This document shows, one piece after another, positions 15,615 to 25,274 of a DNA stretch of 52,477 nt. Origin of the DNA: Aquimarina acroporae (GTDB taxonomy: Bacteria; Bacteroidota; Bacteroidia; Flavobacteriales; Flavobacteriaceae); the NCBI RefSeq assembly GCF_023195925.1, contig NZ_JALPRE010000025.1, forward strand, positions 1 to 52,477, read 5' to 3'. Position 1 is the stretch's first letter. Each line of letters begins with the position of its first letter. A program made the translations under genes and the position numbers. The notes under the pieces are model-generated. The model made no database searches. It worked only from the letters and a program-made list of their open reading frames with translations, and was not told where the DNA came from.

Positions 15615-16199
15615 TTAATTTGTTAAAACTATGTTATTTTTCTCGATTACTTTTCTTAGGTTGATCAGAGCATATCGCATTCTTCCCAGTGCGGTATTAA
15701 TACTAACACCCGTTTTATCAGAAATTTCTTTGAAGCTCATATCTCTATACATACGCATCACCAAAACTTCTTTTTGATCTTCAGGAAGTTCTTGAATAAG
15801 GTTACGTAAATCTTCTTCTACTTGATTTTTGATCAATTTTCGCTCAGCATTCAAATCTCCATCGCTAATAACAGAGAAAATACTAAATTCTCCATTATCT
15901 TCGAATTTTGGCATTCTATTACCTTTTCTAAAATGATCAATTACCAAATTATGTGCTATACGCATAACCCAAGGAAGAAACTTTCCTTCTTCATTGTATT
16001 TTCCATTTTTTAAAGTACGTATTACTTTGATAAATGTATCCTGAAAAATATCTTCTGAAACATCTTTATCAAATACTTTTGAATAAATAAAACTGTAAAT
16101 ACGTTGCTTATGACGTTCGATGAGAATTGATAGCGCGCTTTCTTCTCCTTTGATGTAGTTGTTTACCAGAACTGCGTCTGTTAGGGTGTAATCCTTCAT
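15615..16199 (-). CDS. RNA polymerase sigma-70 family (ECF-type) sigma factor
   Basis: A 194-aa sigma factor. Region 2 is at about 25-95 (SFIYSKVFDKDVSEDIFQDTFIKV, then LPWVMRIAHNLVIDHFRK), and region 4 is at about 130-185 (LPEDQKEVLVMRMYRDMSFKEISDKTGVSINTALGRMRYAL). There is no region 1.1 or 3, so it is of the extracytoplasmic-function type. No anti-sigma gene is adjacent; a 49-aa gene follows instead. It is divergent from uvrA, an arrangement I believe is common in the family. Confidence 0.92.
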   Translation of the reverse strand: MKDYTLTDAVLVNNYIKGEESALSILIERHKQRIYSFIYSKVFDKDVSEDIFQDTFIKVIRTLKNGKYNEEGKFLPWVMRIAHNLVIDHFRKGNRMPKFEDNGEFSIFSVISDGDLNAERKLIKNQVEEDLRNLIQELPEDQKEVLVMRMYRDMSFKEISDKTGVSINTALGRMRYALINLRKVIEKNNIVLTN

Positions 16200-16409
16200 A
16201 CCGTTTACTTAATTTTAGTACCAACAAGCTTGGGGCTCGGGCTATGTTAAACTTAAAAAGTAAAGGTATACAATAGGCTTTCTGGTTTAAATTGAGTTTG
16301 TTCTATTCGGCTAATATAATAACAATCGGCGAGAATCAAAGAATTTTCTGTTAATTTTTTTAACTAAACATTCATTATCAATGTGTTATTCTACTTGTTT
16401 TCTATTCAT

Positions 16410-16417
16410 TATCTTTG
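16410..16417 (+). promoter_or_regulatory. -7 box (TATCTTTG) of uvrA
   Basis: A perfect TAnnTTTG match 21 nt upstream of the ATG at 16439. An in-frame TTG at 16415 lies inside the box and so is not the start codon. Confidence 0.6.
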
Positions 16418-16438
16418 CGCTCTTACCGCATATTTACT

Positions 16439-19222
16439 ATGATTCAAGACATCACGACACTAAATCCGAAAGAGCATATTATCATAAAAGGAGCTAAATT
16501 ACACAACCTAAAAGATTTAGATGCCGTCATACCCAGAAATAAGTTAGTTGTGATTACCGGACTATCGGGTTCGGGTAAATCAAGTCTTGCTTTTGATACA
16601 CTTTATGCAGAAGGACAAAGGCGATATGTAGAAAGTTTATCTTCTTATGCTAGACAATTTTTAGGACGTCTTAACAAACCAAAAGTAGAATATATTAAAG
16701 GTATAGCTCCGGCTATTGCTATTGAACAAAAAGTAAATTCTACCAATCCAAGATCTACTGTAGGAACCACCACAGAAATTTATGATTATTTAAAATTGCT
16801 TTTTGCAAGAATTGGTAAGACTTACTCTCCTGTTTCGGGAAATCAGGTAAAAAAAGACAATGTTACTGATGTTATAGAATATGTAAAAGGTTTTGAAGAA
16901 GGAGAAAAACTGTTGTTACTCTCTCCTATTACCGTTGAAGAAGGTCGAACCCTGGAAGGAAAATTAAATGTACTACAACAACAGGGCTATGCGCGTATTA
17001 AAATAAATGATCAAGCGGTAACAAGAATCGGTGAAGCTGATGTAAAGGAGGAAGACACTATTTACTTAGTGGTAGATAGAATTGTGAAGAGAGATGAAGA
17101 AGATTTTTATAACCGTTTGGCCGATGCTGTAGATTCTGCATTCTTTGAAGGAAAAGGAGTTTGCATCATCGAACGTCTATCTGATGAAAACAAAAGAGAG
17201 TTTAGCAACAAATTTGAGCTAGACGGTATGAACTTTCTCGAACCCAATGTTCATTTATTTAGTTTCAATAATCCATATGGAGCATGCCCACAATGCGAAG
17301 GATATGGGGATATTATTGGCATTGATGAAGATTTGGTAATCCCTAATACCGCACTTAGTGTTTATGAAGGTGCTGTTTTTCCGTGGAAAGGAGATAGTAT
17401 GAGTTGGTACAAAGATCAACTGGTTAATAGTGCATATAAATTCGATTTCCCAATTCATAAACCATATTTTGAGTTGTCTGATGAACAAAGAGATCTTTTA
17501 TGGAACGGGAACGAATTTTTTGAAGGTATCAATGACTTTTTCCAGGAGCTGGAATCTAAGGCATACAAAATTCAAAATCGAGTAATGCTATCCCGTTATC
17601 GTGGTAAAACCAAATGCCCGAGTTGTAAAGGGAAACGTTTGCGTCCAGAAGCAAATTATGTAAAAATCGCCGGAGCTACTCTAACAGATTTGGTAGAAAA
17701 ACCATTAAATGAGTTGGCTATATTTTTCAAAGATTTAAAATTAAATGAGTATGACGCAAAAATTGCAAAAAGATTACTCAAAGAAATTAATAGCCGTCTA
17801 TCTTTTTTGCAAAATGTTGGATTAGAATACCTGACACTAAATCGTAAATCAAACTCTTTATCTGGAGGAGAGTCACAACGAATAAACCTAGCTACGTCAT
17901 TGGGTAGTAGTTTAGTGGGTTCTATGTATATATTGGATGAACCAAGTATAGGTCTTCATCCAAAAGATACCGAAAAACTGATTAAGGTACTAGAATCCCT
18001 ACGAGATTTAGGTAATACTGTTATCGTTGTTGAACATGATGAAGATATTATGAAAGCCGCTGATGCAATCATCGATATCGGTCCTGAGGCAGGTACTTAT
18101 GGAGGAAGTGTAGTCGCTAACGGAACTTTTGATGATATTTTAAATGCAGATTCTCTCACCGCAAAATATCTCAATGGCAGCTTAGAAATTGAAGTTCCCA
18201 AAGCAAGAAAAAACACTAAATATTATATAGAGGTCATTGGTGCCCGTGAGAACAATCTCAATAATATAGATGTAAAAATACCTTTAGGAGTATTTACCGC
18301 CATAACCGGTGTATCTGGAAGTGGAAAAAGTACGTTGGTCAAAAAAATCATATACCCTGCAATATTAAAAGAACTAGGAGGTTATGGGGAAAAAGCAGGT
18401 CAGTTTACGGAAATTAAAGGAAACTATAGCAATATTAAACATGTAGAGTTTGTAGATCAAAACCCAATTGGTAGATCGTCTCGTTCAAATCCTGTTACCT
18501 ATATCAAAGCCTATGATGATATTAGAGCGCTATTTGCGGATCAAAAAGTATCAAAAATAAGAAACTATAAATCGAAACACTTTTCCTTTAATGTAGATGG
18601 GGGTAGATGTGAAACATGCAAAGGTGAAGGTGTTGTTACCATAGAAATGCAATTTATGGCCGATGTACATCTTGAATGTGAGACTTGCGGAGGTAAGAGG
18701 TTTAAAAAAGAAATCTTAGAGGTTACGTTTCATGGTAAAAATATACATGACATTTTATCTATGACTATCGATAATGCCATAGATTTCTTTGCAGAACATA
18801 ACCAAACCAAAATTAGAAAAAAGCTACAACCCCTGCAGGATGTAGGCCTAGGATATGTACAATTAGGACAAAGTTCTTCTACCCTTTCTGGTGGTGAAGC
18901 ACAAAGGATTAAACTTGCATCGTTCTTAGTAAAAGGAAATACAAAAGACAAAGCGCTATTTATTTTTGATGAGCCTACCACTGGGCTTCATTTTCATGAT
19001 ATCCAAAAATTACTAAAATCGTTTAATGAATTAATAGATAAAGGGCACTCAATATTAGTAATTGAACATAATTTGGACTTGGTAAAATGTGCAGACCACA
19101 TTATAGACCTTGGACCCGAAGGAGGGAAAAATGGCGGAAACATTGTTGCTCAGGGAACCCCCGAAGAGATTGCTAATAGTAAAGAATCATTTACTGGAGT
19201 ATATCTAAAGGATAAACTATAA
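16439..19222 (+). CDS. uvrA: Excinuclease ABC subunit A
   Basis: A 927-aa damage-recognition ATPase of nucleotide excision repair; it loads UvrB at lesions. Two ABC modules are present: Walker A GLSGSGKSS (41-49) and GVSGSGKST (about 624-632), signatures LSGGESQR (about 475) and LSGGEAQR (about 817). Zinc-finger cysteines occur as CPQC (about 283), CPSC (about 393) and the CETC...CETC pair (from about 724). Size matches canonical UvrA. The start is set by the promoter box that overlaps the upstream TTG. A GNAT gene follows after 14 bp and is probably co-transcribed. Confidence 0.97.
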   Translation: MIQDITTLNPKEHIIIKGAKLHNLKDLDAVIPRNKLVVITGLSGSGKSSLAFDTLYAEGQRRYVESLSSYARQFLGRLNKPKVEYIKGIAPAIAIEQKVNSTNPRSTVGTTTEIYDYLKLLFARIGKTYSPVSGNQVKKDNVTDVIEYVKGFEEGEKLLLLSPITVEEGRTLEGKLNVLQQQGYARIKINDQAVTRIGEADVKEEDTIYLVVDRIVKRDEEDFYNRLADAVDSAFFEGKGVCIIERLSDENKREFSNKFELDGMNFLEPNVHLFSFNNPYGACPQCEGYGDIIGIDEDLVIPNTALSVYEGAVFPWKGDSMSWYKDQLVNSAYKFDFPIHKPYFELSDEQRDLLWNGNEFFEGINDFFQELESKAYKIQNRVMLSRYRGKTKCPSCKGKRLRPEANYVKIAGATLTDLVEKPLNELAIFFKDLKLNEYDAKIAKRLLKEINSRLSFLQNVGLEYLTLNRKSNSLSGGESQRINLATSLGSSLVGSMYILDEPSIGLHPKDTEKLIKVLESLRDLGNTVIVVEHDEDIMKAADAIIDIGPEAGTYGGSVVANGTFDDILNADSLTAKYLNGSLEIEVPKARKNTKYYIEVIGARENNLNNIDVKIPLGVFTAITGVSGSGKSTLVKKIIYPAILKELGGYGEKAGQFTEIKGNYSNIKHVEFVDQNPIGRSSRSNPVTYIKAYDDIRALFADQKVSKIRNYKSKHFSFNVDGGRCETCKGEGVVTIEMQFMADVHLECETCGGKRFKKEILEVTFHGKNIHDILSMTIDNAIDFFAEHNQTKIRKKLQPLQDVGLGYVQLGQSSSTLSGGEAQRIKLASFLVKGNTKDKALFIFDEPTTGLHFHDIQKLLKSFNELIDKGHSILVIEHNLDLVKCADHIIDLGPEGGKNGGNIVAQGTPEEIANSKESFTGVYLKDKL

Positions 19223-19236
19223 CCTCTCTCCTATTC

Positions 19237-19662
19237 ATGAAAATAGAATCTTGCACACGAGAACAAGCAAAACACATCGTTAATGCGCTTAATGATTACA
19301 ACCTTAATATAGTTCCACCAGTAGTATCTGAAAATTGGACACCTTTAGAATTTATAATGAAAAATGAACAAAATGAAATTCTGGGAGGAATATTATCGGG
19401 CATTGGATATTGGGGAGTATTAGAAATAAAGATTTTGTGGGTACAAGAATCTTACAGAAAAAGAGGTATTGGCTCTCTATTATTAAGAACCATAGAAAAA
19501 GAAGCCAAAGAAAAAGGCGCAACGCTATCTACAGTAGATACTTTTGATTTTCAAGCAGAACAGTTTTATTTTAAAAATGGGTATAAAGAATTCGGGCGAT
19601 TAAACAATTTCCCTGAAGGTCATCAAAGAATTTACTTTTCAAAAGATTTAAGAGAAATATAG
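19237..19662 (+). CDS. GNAT family N-acetyltransferase
   Basis: A 141-aa single-domain acetyltransferase. Motif A is clear: VLEIKILWVQESYRKRGIGSLLLRTIEKEA with the acetyl-CoA loop R-K-R-G-I-G. The C-terminal AEQFYFKNGYKEFGRL is the usual motif B. The substrate, an amine on a small molecule or protein, is unknown. It begins 14 bp after uvrA, so it likely shares that transcript. Confidence 0.92.
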   Translation: MKIESCTREQAKHIVNALNDYNLNIVPPVVSENWTPLEFIMKNEQNEILGGILSGIGYWGVLEIKILWVQESYRKRGIGSLLLRTIEKEAKEKGATLSTVDTFDFQAEQFYFKNGYKEFGRLNNFPEGHQRIYFSKDLREI

Positions 19663-19728
19663 TACTTTTCTATGTAATGTCGATGGGTTCTTTTCGGCTA
19701 ATAGCTCCTAATTTAAAAATTAAAACTC

Positions 19729-20373
19729 ATGTCACTTACAGCACAACTTCAGGAGCGCGCAGCACAATCTGCACAAAAATATCCTGAAACCACACATGCT
19801 ATTATGAATAATGGTATTCAAGTATTAAAAGATAACAAACTAGTTAGCAAAGCTTTAAAAACCGGTGATAAAATACCAGAAATTATCCTACCCAATGCGA
19901 CGAATAAAAACGTATCTATTAACCAATTACTATCTAATAAAAAGGTAGTGTTATCGTTCTATCGAGGTGGGTGGTGTCCTTATTGTAATTTAGAATTAAA
20001 AGCTCTTCAGCAAGCGTTGCCTGAGTTTGAAAAACAGGATGCTGTTCTTGTAGCAATTAGTCCAGAAACACCAGACAATTCTCTTTCTACTTCAGAAAAA
20101 AATGAGCTTAGTTTCGAAGTACTATCTGATGCCAATAATCAAATCGCAGAAAAATTCAATTTAATGTTTACGTTACCCGAAGACCTTGTAGAAGTATACC
20201 AGGGATTTGGTATTGATCTTGAAAAAAGTAATGGTAGTTCAAACTGGCAACTTCCGATCTCTGCAACGTATGTAATTGATCAAAATGGAACTATCATCTA
20301 TGATTTTATTAAAGAAGATTACAAGGAAAGAGCAGACCCAGAAGAAATTATTAAGTTTCTGAAAAACAGATAA
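19729..20373 (+). CDS. Peroxiredoxin-like protein (AhpC/TSA superfamily)
   Basis: A 214-aa thioredoxin-fold protein. The active site SFYRGGWCPYCNLELKALQ has a CxxC pair (Cys83, Cys86), and the rest follows the peroxiredoxin/redoxin layout: DAVLVAISPETPDNS, then FEVLSDANNQIAEKFN, then LPISATYVIDQNGTIIYDF. No signal peptide, so cytoplasmic. Such proteins are annotated as peroxiredoxin-like, with peroxide or thiol reduction as assumed activity. The N-terminal 45 residues are helical and family-specific. It lies just upstream of a sigma-54-driven gene; no terminator is visible between them. Confidence 0.88.
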   Translation: MSLTAQLQERAAQSAQKYPETTHAIMNNGIQVLKDNKLVSKALKTGDKIPEIILPNATNKNVSINQLLSNKKVVLSFYRGGWCPYCNLELKALQQALPEFEKQDAVLVAISPETPDNSLSTSEKNELSFEVLSDANNQIAEKFNLMFTLPEDLVEVYQGFGIDLEKSNGSSNWQLPISATYVIDQNGTIIYDFIKEDYKERADPEEIIKFLKNR

Positions 20374-20389
20374 TTAAACATCAGTATCT

Positions 20390-20491
20390 ATAACTTAAAT
20401 GTTTTTGGCACGCGATTTGAATATTTAGTAAGCAAATAGCGGAAGCCGAAATGCTAATGAGTAGGCATAAACCCAAAAACATTTAAGTTAT
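20390..20491. repeat. Perfect 19-bp inverted repeat spanning promoter and start codon
   Basis: ATAACTTAAATGTTTTTGG (20390-20408) is the exact reverse complement of 20473-20491, with 64 nt between. The left arm ends in the GG of the -24 promoter element; the right arm ends in the first two bases of the ATG. A transcript started at the sigma-54 promoter would lack the left arm, whereas read-through from the peroxiredoxin gene would contain both and could fold over the start codon. Confidence 0.8.
20405..20420 (+). promoter_or_regulatory. Sigma-54-type (-24/-12) promoter of the 220-aa gene
   Basis: TTGGCACGCGATTTGA: GG and GA separated by 10 nt, as in the RpoN consensus TTGGCACG-N4-TTGC, with A in place of the final C. 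Transcription would start near 20432, about 58 nt before the ATG. Confidence 0.75.
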
Positions 20492-21152
20492 GAAAAAAAT
20501 GGTACTTTTTATTGCTGCACTAATGTTCGTTGGAACAACTGCAGAGGCAGCCGATCACAAAAACTCGGATCACCATGGGAATAGGGTTGCAAAACGCTAT
20601 CATCGCGCACAACCTATCGTCTTTATTGAAGCAGGTGTTAAATTTTTTATCTATCCAGAGGGAGAAATCGATTTTAAAATTTTAAGAACCCGATCTAGAC
20701 AAAATGTTTGGAACAATACCAATGGTTTTAATACTCCTGGAGGTTACTACGGATATAGAAACAACACTCCACATCAACGTACAGTAAGATACGATTACTA
20801 CGGAAGGTTAAAAAGAGTAGGTTCAAACTATATTACCTACAATAGATATAATCAAGTACGAAGAGTAGGTACTGTCACCATGCGATATAATCGAAGAGGT
20901 CTAGTAAACCAGGTTGGTGGATTACATATCTTTTATAATAAATACAATAAAATAAGGTATGTAGAAGGAGATGTTCATTTTTCAGGATGTGGATATTGCG
21001 GTATAAACGGTTGTACTATGCCTCATGATCCATATTACGATCAAAGAATACAACCTAGACATTTTGATAAGAGAGATCACAATCACTATTATAAAAACAG
21101 AAAGAGATTTAAAACATATCGTCATGATGACGATGATGATGATGACGATTAA
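20490..21152 (+). CDS. Secreted YD/YN-repeat protein with Asp-rich tail (paralogue A)
   Basis: A 220-aa exported protein with signal peptide (1-20, ending AEA). An entry block GVKFFIYPEGEIDF (49-62) is followed by four degenerate units of about 16 residues (101-164) such as YDYYGRLKRVGSNYITYN and RRGLVNQVGGLHIFYN. A Cys-rich turn (CGYCGINGC, 167-175) and a His/Arg/Lys-rich region precede a tail of eight aspartates. It is a clear paralogue of the 443-aa protein at 31261, sharing entry block, repeats and promoter type. The Cys, His and Asp clusters could bind metal; that is inference. Function unknown. Confidence 0.8.
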   Translation: MKKMVLFIAALMFVGTTAEAADHKNSDHHGNRVAKRYHRAQPIVFIEAGVKFFIYPEGEIDFKILRTRSRQNVWNNTNGFNTPGGYYGYRNNTPHQRTVRYDYYGRLKRVGSNYITYNRYNQVRRVGTVTMRYNRRGLVNQVGGLHIFYNKYNKIRYVEGDVHFSGCGYCGINGCTMPHDPYYDQRIQPRHFDKRDHNHYYKNRKRFKTYRHDDDDDDDD

Positions 21153-21178
21153 AACATAGATTAGTTGTTGGTTAGTTG

Positions 21179-21222
21179 TTAAAAATCCCATTACCATAAA
21201 CTTCAGGTAGTGGGATTTTTTA
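21179..21222. terminator. Hairpin terminator after the 220-aa gene
   Basis: AAAAATCCCATTACC (21181-21195) pairs with GGTAGTGGGATTTTT (21206-21220), one G-T wobble, followed by more T. Confidence 0.85.
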
Positions 21223-21359
21223 TGGATAAAATTTTGTTAATGAATCTATCAAACACTCCTATTACCTATATTTAGAGCACATTACATACATTACCAAAAA
21301 TAAAGATAATCCCAGATGATCACTTTATTATTCGTTATACTAATTTCTGGAAGTAAGAA

Positions 21360-24300
21360 TTAACTTTTGTTCTTTCTGTAATATCTATAAGCTAAAACAA
21401 GAAAAGCTGTTAAAATACAACCAAGAATAATCCAAAAAAAGTGAGACTCTAAGGGTTTATCTATTTCGATTGGGTCTGAATTTCCTAACAAATAAAAATT
21501 ACCCCAATAAAAAGGAGCTACTTGTTCAAAATTGGCAGTTTTTAAAAAATCTACTTTTGCCTGTCTAAGCGCTTTAGCCTTATTCATATTATTAGCTAGG
21601 TTTTTATAAAAATTTTCAATAAGCACTGGAGCACTTTTGTCAGACACATCCCAACTACTCAACAACACGCTTTTGGTTCCTGCATATTGAAAAGCATTAC
21701 CCAAACTCATGATCCCTTCTCCTTTAGCAATGGTTCCTGACCCTGTATTACAAGCACTTAATACTGCCAAGTCTGCTGGAATATCCATAGCAAAAAGCTC
21801 ATGGTTATATAACAAGTTGTCTTCTACAGTATCCTTGTTTTTTGTAAAGTATAATTTTGAATTTTGAGGATGTTCATGATCAACTTCCCCATGCAAGGCT
21901 AAATGAAGTATACTAAACCTATCTGCATTTTGTTTAAAATTCGATTCAACAGCTTCTAATCCATAGAAATACTGACCATTAATAATATTAGAAATAGCTC
22001 TAATTTCTTTTCGTGTACCAGGTAGATCATCTGTAGAATTTCTAAGTTTTTCCATGCTTACAGAGCTGGTATTGGTAAGTCCGGTAGTATCAGAAAATGA
22101 AAAAGCAAGACATGCTTTACGAATTTTTGTTGACTTAGCCGTTGGAAAATCATTAAACAACAAACTTGTAGAATTTGCATAAGAAACTGCATAATCAAAT
22201 AATAAATATGGCAAATCTCTAGCTTTGGCAGTGTTACTTTCTGTTAGTAAAAGGTCAAAGTTAAGATGCCAGAGAGGTCCATCAGGAATAATTATAAGCT
22301 GGTCTCCTACCAAGTTCTCGCGTATTGGAGCTATAAGTTCATTATATAAACCAAAGGATGACTCCTTATACGTTCTTAAGTTCTTATTTATTATCGAATG
22401 ATTAAGTTCACTTATTCTTTTACTTAGATCTGGAATAGTAAGTTCTTGAACAGCAACATCATTTTTGGAGATAACGAATAAATATAAGTTACTATTTGCA
22501 ACAAAAAACTCCAGAACAGTTGTTTCTTCATCCAATTTTTTTTGAACATTGGCAAGAGAGATAACCTCATTTTTATATTTAAGATCATAATATTTAGGGT
22601 AGTTCGTTTCAAATATTTTCGTCAACGAATCTTGTTTCCTATTGATATCAAACAGTAGGTTTTCATATTTGGCTATTGCCACTGTATCTGTATTTTTATC
22701 AGAATATTCATTGGTAATTCTTGAGGTGTAAAAAGAATGGTTTAACCTAAGTTCTTTTTCTAAACCTATTAATTTTTCTGGTAATTGCTTAAAACTTTTG
22801 TAGTTATCATCTATTAGTATTTGTTTTAAAGTTCTAGCTTTACTTTTTTCGGCATAATGTATAGCGCTTTCTAGGGCTTTTAATTCTCCTGTTTTTCTAT
22901 ATTGAATTAAATACGATCCTATAGAACTCCCATAAATCTCTTGTACTTGCTTTGTGAAAGCTAATTTATCTTGATAATTATTAATCCCCTTACTTATAGA
23001 ATTAATTAAACTATCAATTCTATTATATGTTGAAATACTACGTTCAAGGCTATCTAAGTTACTATTCTCTACAGATACTTTTTGCAAACACTTAGCTTTC
23101 CCTTTAAGCGTTGTTAAAAGGACATAAGGATCTACAAATGACTCTTCCCTTTTATTTTTATCCTCTGGATTAAAACTATTGGAAAAATTTGCTTTTTCTG
23201 CTTTAAAAAAGTAAACCAAAGCAGTATCTATTTTTTCTTGATCCACATACAACTCACCAATATCATTTAAAATTGTTGCAACCTTTGGATGATTCTCTCC
23301 CAATGTGTTTGTATAGATATTAAGAGCTTTTTGGTAATACTTTAATGAGAATATCATTTCTCCTTTCTTTCTATATGCATGCCCAATATTCTGATAAGAT
23401 GTTATTGTAGATCCATGATTTTCTCCAAAATATTTTTTTTCTATAGCGAGCCCCGATTTTAGATAGTCGATTGCGTCTGAATATCGGTTTAATTTTGTGA
23501 ATATATTGCCTTTAAAATGCAGAACTTCGGCTGTTAAAGGATGATTTTCTCCAAACTTATTCGCATATATTTTCTGAGCTTGATCCATATTTTCCAAAGC
23601 TTTAGTGTATTCTTCTTTCTCCGCCAATAAATTTCCATTTATGATATAACTTACAGCTAGCTTTGGATGTCCATCATACAGTTTTTTTCTGATCTGGAGT
23701 GACTTATCAGAATACTCAACAGCTTTATTAAGGTTTCCGATTCTCTCATAAAGTCCTGCAATAGTATTATAAACACCACTTAGATATAAGCTATCTTTTT
23801 TCTTATTATTATTAATAACTTCTAAGGCTTTATGACAATATTCTAAACCTAAATTATAGTCACCTAATTGACGTGTCATTATTGCAAGATTATTATAGGA
23901 CGCCACATTATTGTTATGATATTTTCCTCTAGTAGCAATATTAATTTCCAAGGCTTTTTTAAAATACTCTATCGTCTTGTTTATATCATCTGTTCTATAA
24001 TAACATATAGCAATACTATGATAACTTTTTGCAAAATCAGGGTGCTGTCTTTTATACAATTTTTGTCTTATTTTGAGAGCTAATTCAAAGCTTTCAAGTG
24101 CCTTTTTATAAAATGCCCTTTTTTCATAACACTTACCCATATTATCGTAGGCATTTGCCTCTTCCTTATTATTTTTGGGAAGATATTTCTTGATAATTTC
24201 AAGAGCTAACTTCGAATTAATATTTGATTCTACATAATCAGAATTCTTCCAATAATTTTCAGAAATCTTATTATAACAACTGGCTACTTTTTCCCAGACC

Positions 24301-24491
24301 ATAGCCTTTTCATATAAAGGTAATGTCTGTTTAAAAAGCTTGATAGACTCTTCGTGTTTCCTATCTAACAAAAGCGAATCGGCCTTTTTATAATAACGAG
24401 AGACTACAAGTGTATCATTTGATGTTTGTGCCGAAATTATATTAGATACAAGAAATATAAGTAATAGGAAAAAATAAGAGTTTTTAATCAT
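21360..24491 (-). CDS. Exported TPR-CHAT peptidase with C-terminal membrane anchor
   Basis: A 1043-aa protein. Signal peptide at 1 to about 21 (ending ISAQ), about ten tetratricopeptide repeats (about 30-430, many ending in the KALEI or AIDYLKSGL pattern), a helical linker, then a CHAT caspase-like domain (about 720-1000) with the catalytic His867 in LHLALHGEVDH and Cys914 in LSACNTGSG. A transmembrane helix (about 1015-1036) and a basic end anchor it, leaving TPRs and CHAT outside the cytoplasm. It is the last gene of an operon with an ECF sigma factor and a membrane anti-sigma-like protein, 40 bp behind the latter. Inference: the peptidase acts on the periplasmic part of that partner or on another envelope target. 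Confidence 0.9.
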   Translation of the reverse strand: MIKNSYFFLLLIFLVSNIISAQTSNDTLVVSRYYKKADSLLLDRKHEESIKLFKQTLPLYEKAMVWEKVASCYNKISENYWKNSDYVESNINSKLALEIIKKYLPKNNKEEANAYDNMGKCYEKRAFYKKALESFELALKIRQKLYKRQHPDFAKSYHSIAICYYRTDDINKTIEYFKKALEINIATRGKYHNNNVASYNNLAIMTRQLGDYNLGLEYCHKALEVINNNKKKDSLYLSGVYNTIAGLYERIGNLNKAVEYSDKSLQIRKKLYDGHPKLAVSYIINGNLLAEKEEYTKALENMDQAQKIYANKFGENHPLTAEVLHFKGNIFTKLNRYSDAIDYLKSGLAIEKKYFGENHGSTITSYQNIGHAYRKKGEMIFSLKYYQKALNIYTNTLGENHPKVATILNDIGELYVDQEKIDTALVYFFKAEKANFSNSFNPEDKNKREESFVDPYVLLTTLKGKAKCLQKVSVENSNLDSLERSISTYNRIDSLINSISKGINNYQDKLAFTKQVQEIYGSSIGSYLIQYRKTGELKALESAIHYAEKSKARTLKQILIDDNYKSFKQLPEKLIGLEKELRLNHSFYTSRITNEYSDKNTDTVAIAKYENLLFDINRKQDSLTKIFETNYPKYYDLKYKNEVISLANVQKKLDEETTVLEFFVANSNLYLFVISKNDVAVQELTIPDLSKRISELNHSIINKNLRTYKESSFGLYNELIAPIRENLVGDQLIIIPDGPLWHLNFDLLLTESNTAKARDLPYLLFDYAVSYANSTSLLFNDFPTAKSTKIRKACLAFSFSDTTGLTNTSSVSMEKLRNSTDDLPGTRKEIRAISNIINGQYFYGLEAVESNFKQNADRFSILHLALHGEVDHEHPQNSKLYFTKNKDTVEDNLLYNHELFAMDIPADLAVLSACNTGSGTIAKGEGIMSLGNAFQYAGTKSVLLSSWDVSDKSAPVLIENFYKNLANNMNKAKALRQAKVDFLKTANFEQVAPFYWGNFYLLGNSDPIEIDKPLESHFFWIILGCILTAFLVLAYRYYRKNKS

Positions 24492-24531
24492 GTTTACGAG
24501 TTTGATGTTGTACTTTAAAAAGAATAATAGG

Positions 24532-25272
24532 CTATTCTTTAAGTTTTATGGTTTGATCTTTGGTTCCAGGTAACACCAACAACTTTTGTGCATTTTTTAA
24601 ATCTCCTATCTCTAAATAAATTAAACCTTGATACCACAATGCTACTTTTGCCTTTTTTCTTGATGGTAATTCTGAAACGAATTCTAAAACTTCTAGGCTT
24701 TGAGAAACATCCCCTTTTTTATATAAGGATAATCCTTTTAGTAATAAAGCATCTTCATAATATAGACTTTCGGGGTTAAATGATTGTGAGATCGTTATCG
24801 TTTTTTCATAGTTTTCTGCTTGATAACTATCAAAAGCTTGTAAAATTATAATTTGTAAAGAATCTTTATTGGCAGCACGCATCATTCGATAATCTAAACC
24901 AATTTCTTTATTCCAAGCCTCCTGCAAGGCTATAGTCATGTCTGGTGTATTTAGTTTATCATTTTGCCAAACGAAGAATATAACAGCTATAGCTGCTGCC
25001 GTACCTCCTATCCATTTCCATATGGGCACTACTTTAGTTTGACTTCCTTTTTGATCGTCAAGTATTTTTTTCCACTCGTTAATTTCTGGATTTTCTAGAA
25101 CAGAAGGATGTCTTTTTTCTACTAGTTCCAAGCTCTCTTCATATATATATAGTTTTCGAGCAAATTCAGGATCACTTTCAATTCTTTCCTCAAAAGCAAT
25201 TAATTCTTCATCAGATAAAGAGAGTTCAAAATACGCTTCTATAAGTTTCAAGTCTTTATTTTCTTTGCTCAT
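24532..25272 (-). CDS. Membrane anti-sigma-factor-like protein with TPR-type periplasmic part
   Basis: A 246-aa single-pass protein. Residues 1-84 are cytoplasmic and resemble anti-sigma N-termini (LIEAYFELSLSDEELIAFEERIESDPEFARKL), without a zinc-finger motif. One membrane helix (about 85-103, WKWIGGTAAAIAVIFFVW) leads to a helical periplasmic part (104-246) with TPR-like pairs (YEDALLLKGLSLYKKGDVSQ, KVALWYQGLIYLEIGDLKNAQ). The gene begins 2 bp after the stop of an ECF sigma gene, as cognate pairs do. It probably holds that sigma factor at the membrane until a signal arrives. Confidence 0.82.
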   Translation of the reverse strand: MSKENKDLKLIEAYFELSLSDEELIAFEERIESDPEFARKLYIYEESLELVEKRHPSVLENPEINEWKKILDDQKGSQTKVVPIWKWIGGTAAAIAVIFFVWQNDKLNTPDMTIALQEAWNKEIGLDYRMMRAANKDSLQIIILQAFDSYQAENYEKTITISQSFNPESLYYEDALLLKGLSLYKKGDVSQSLEVLEFVSELPSRKKAKVALWYQGLIYLEIGDLKNAQKLLVLPGTKDQTIKLKE

Positions 25273-25274
25273 AT

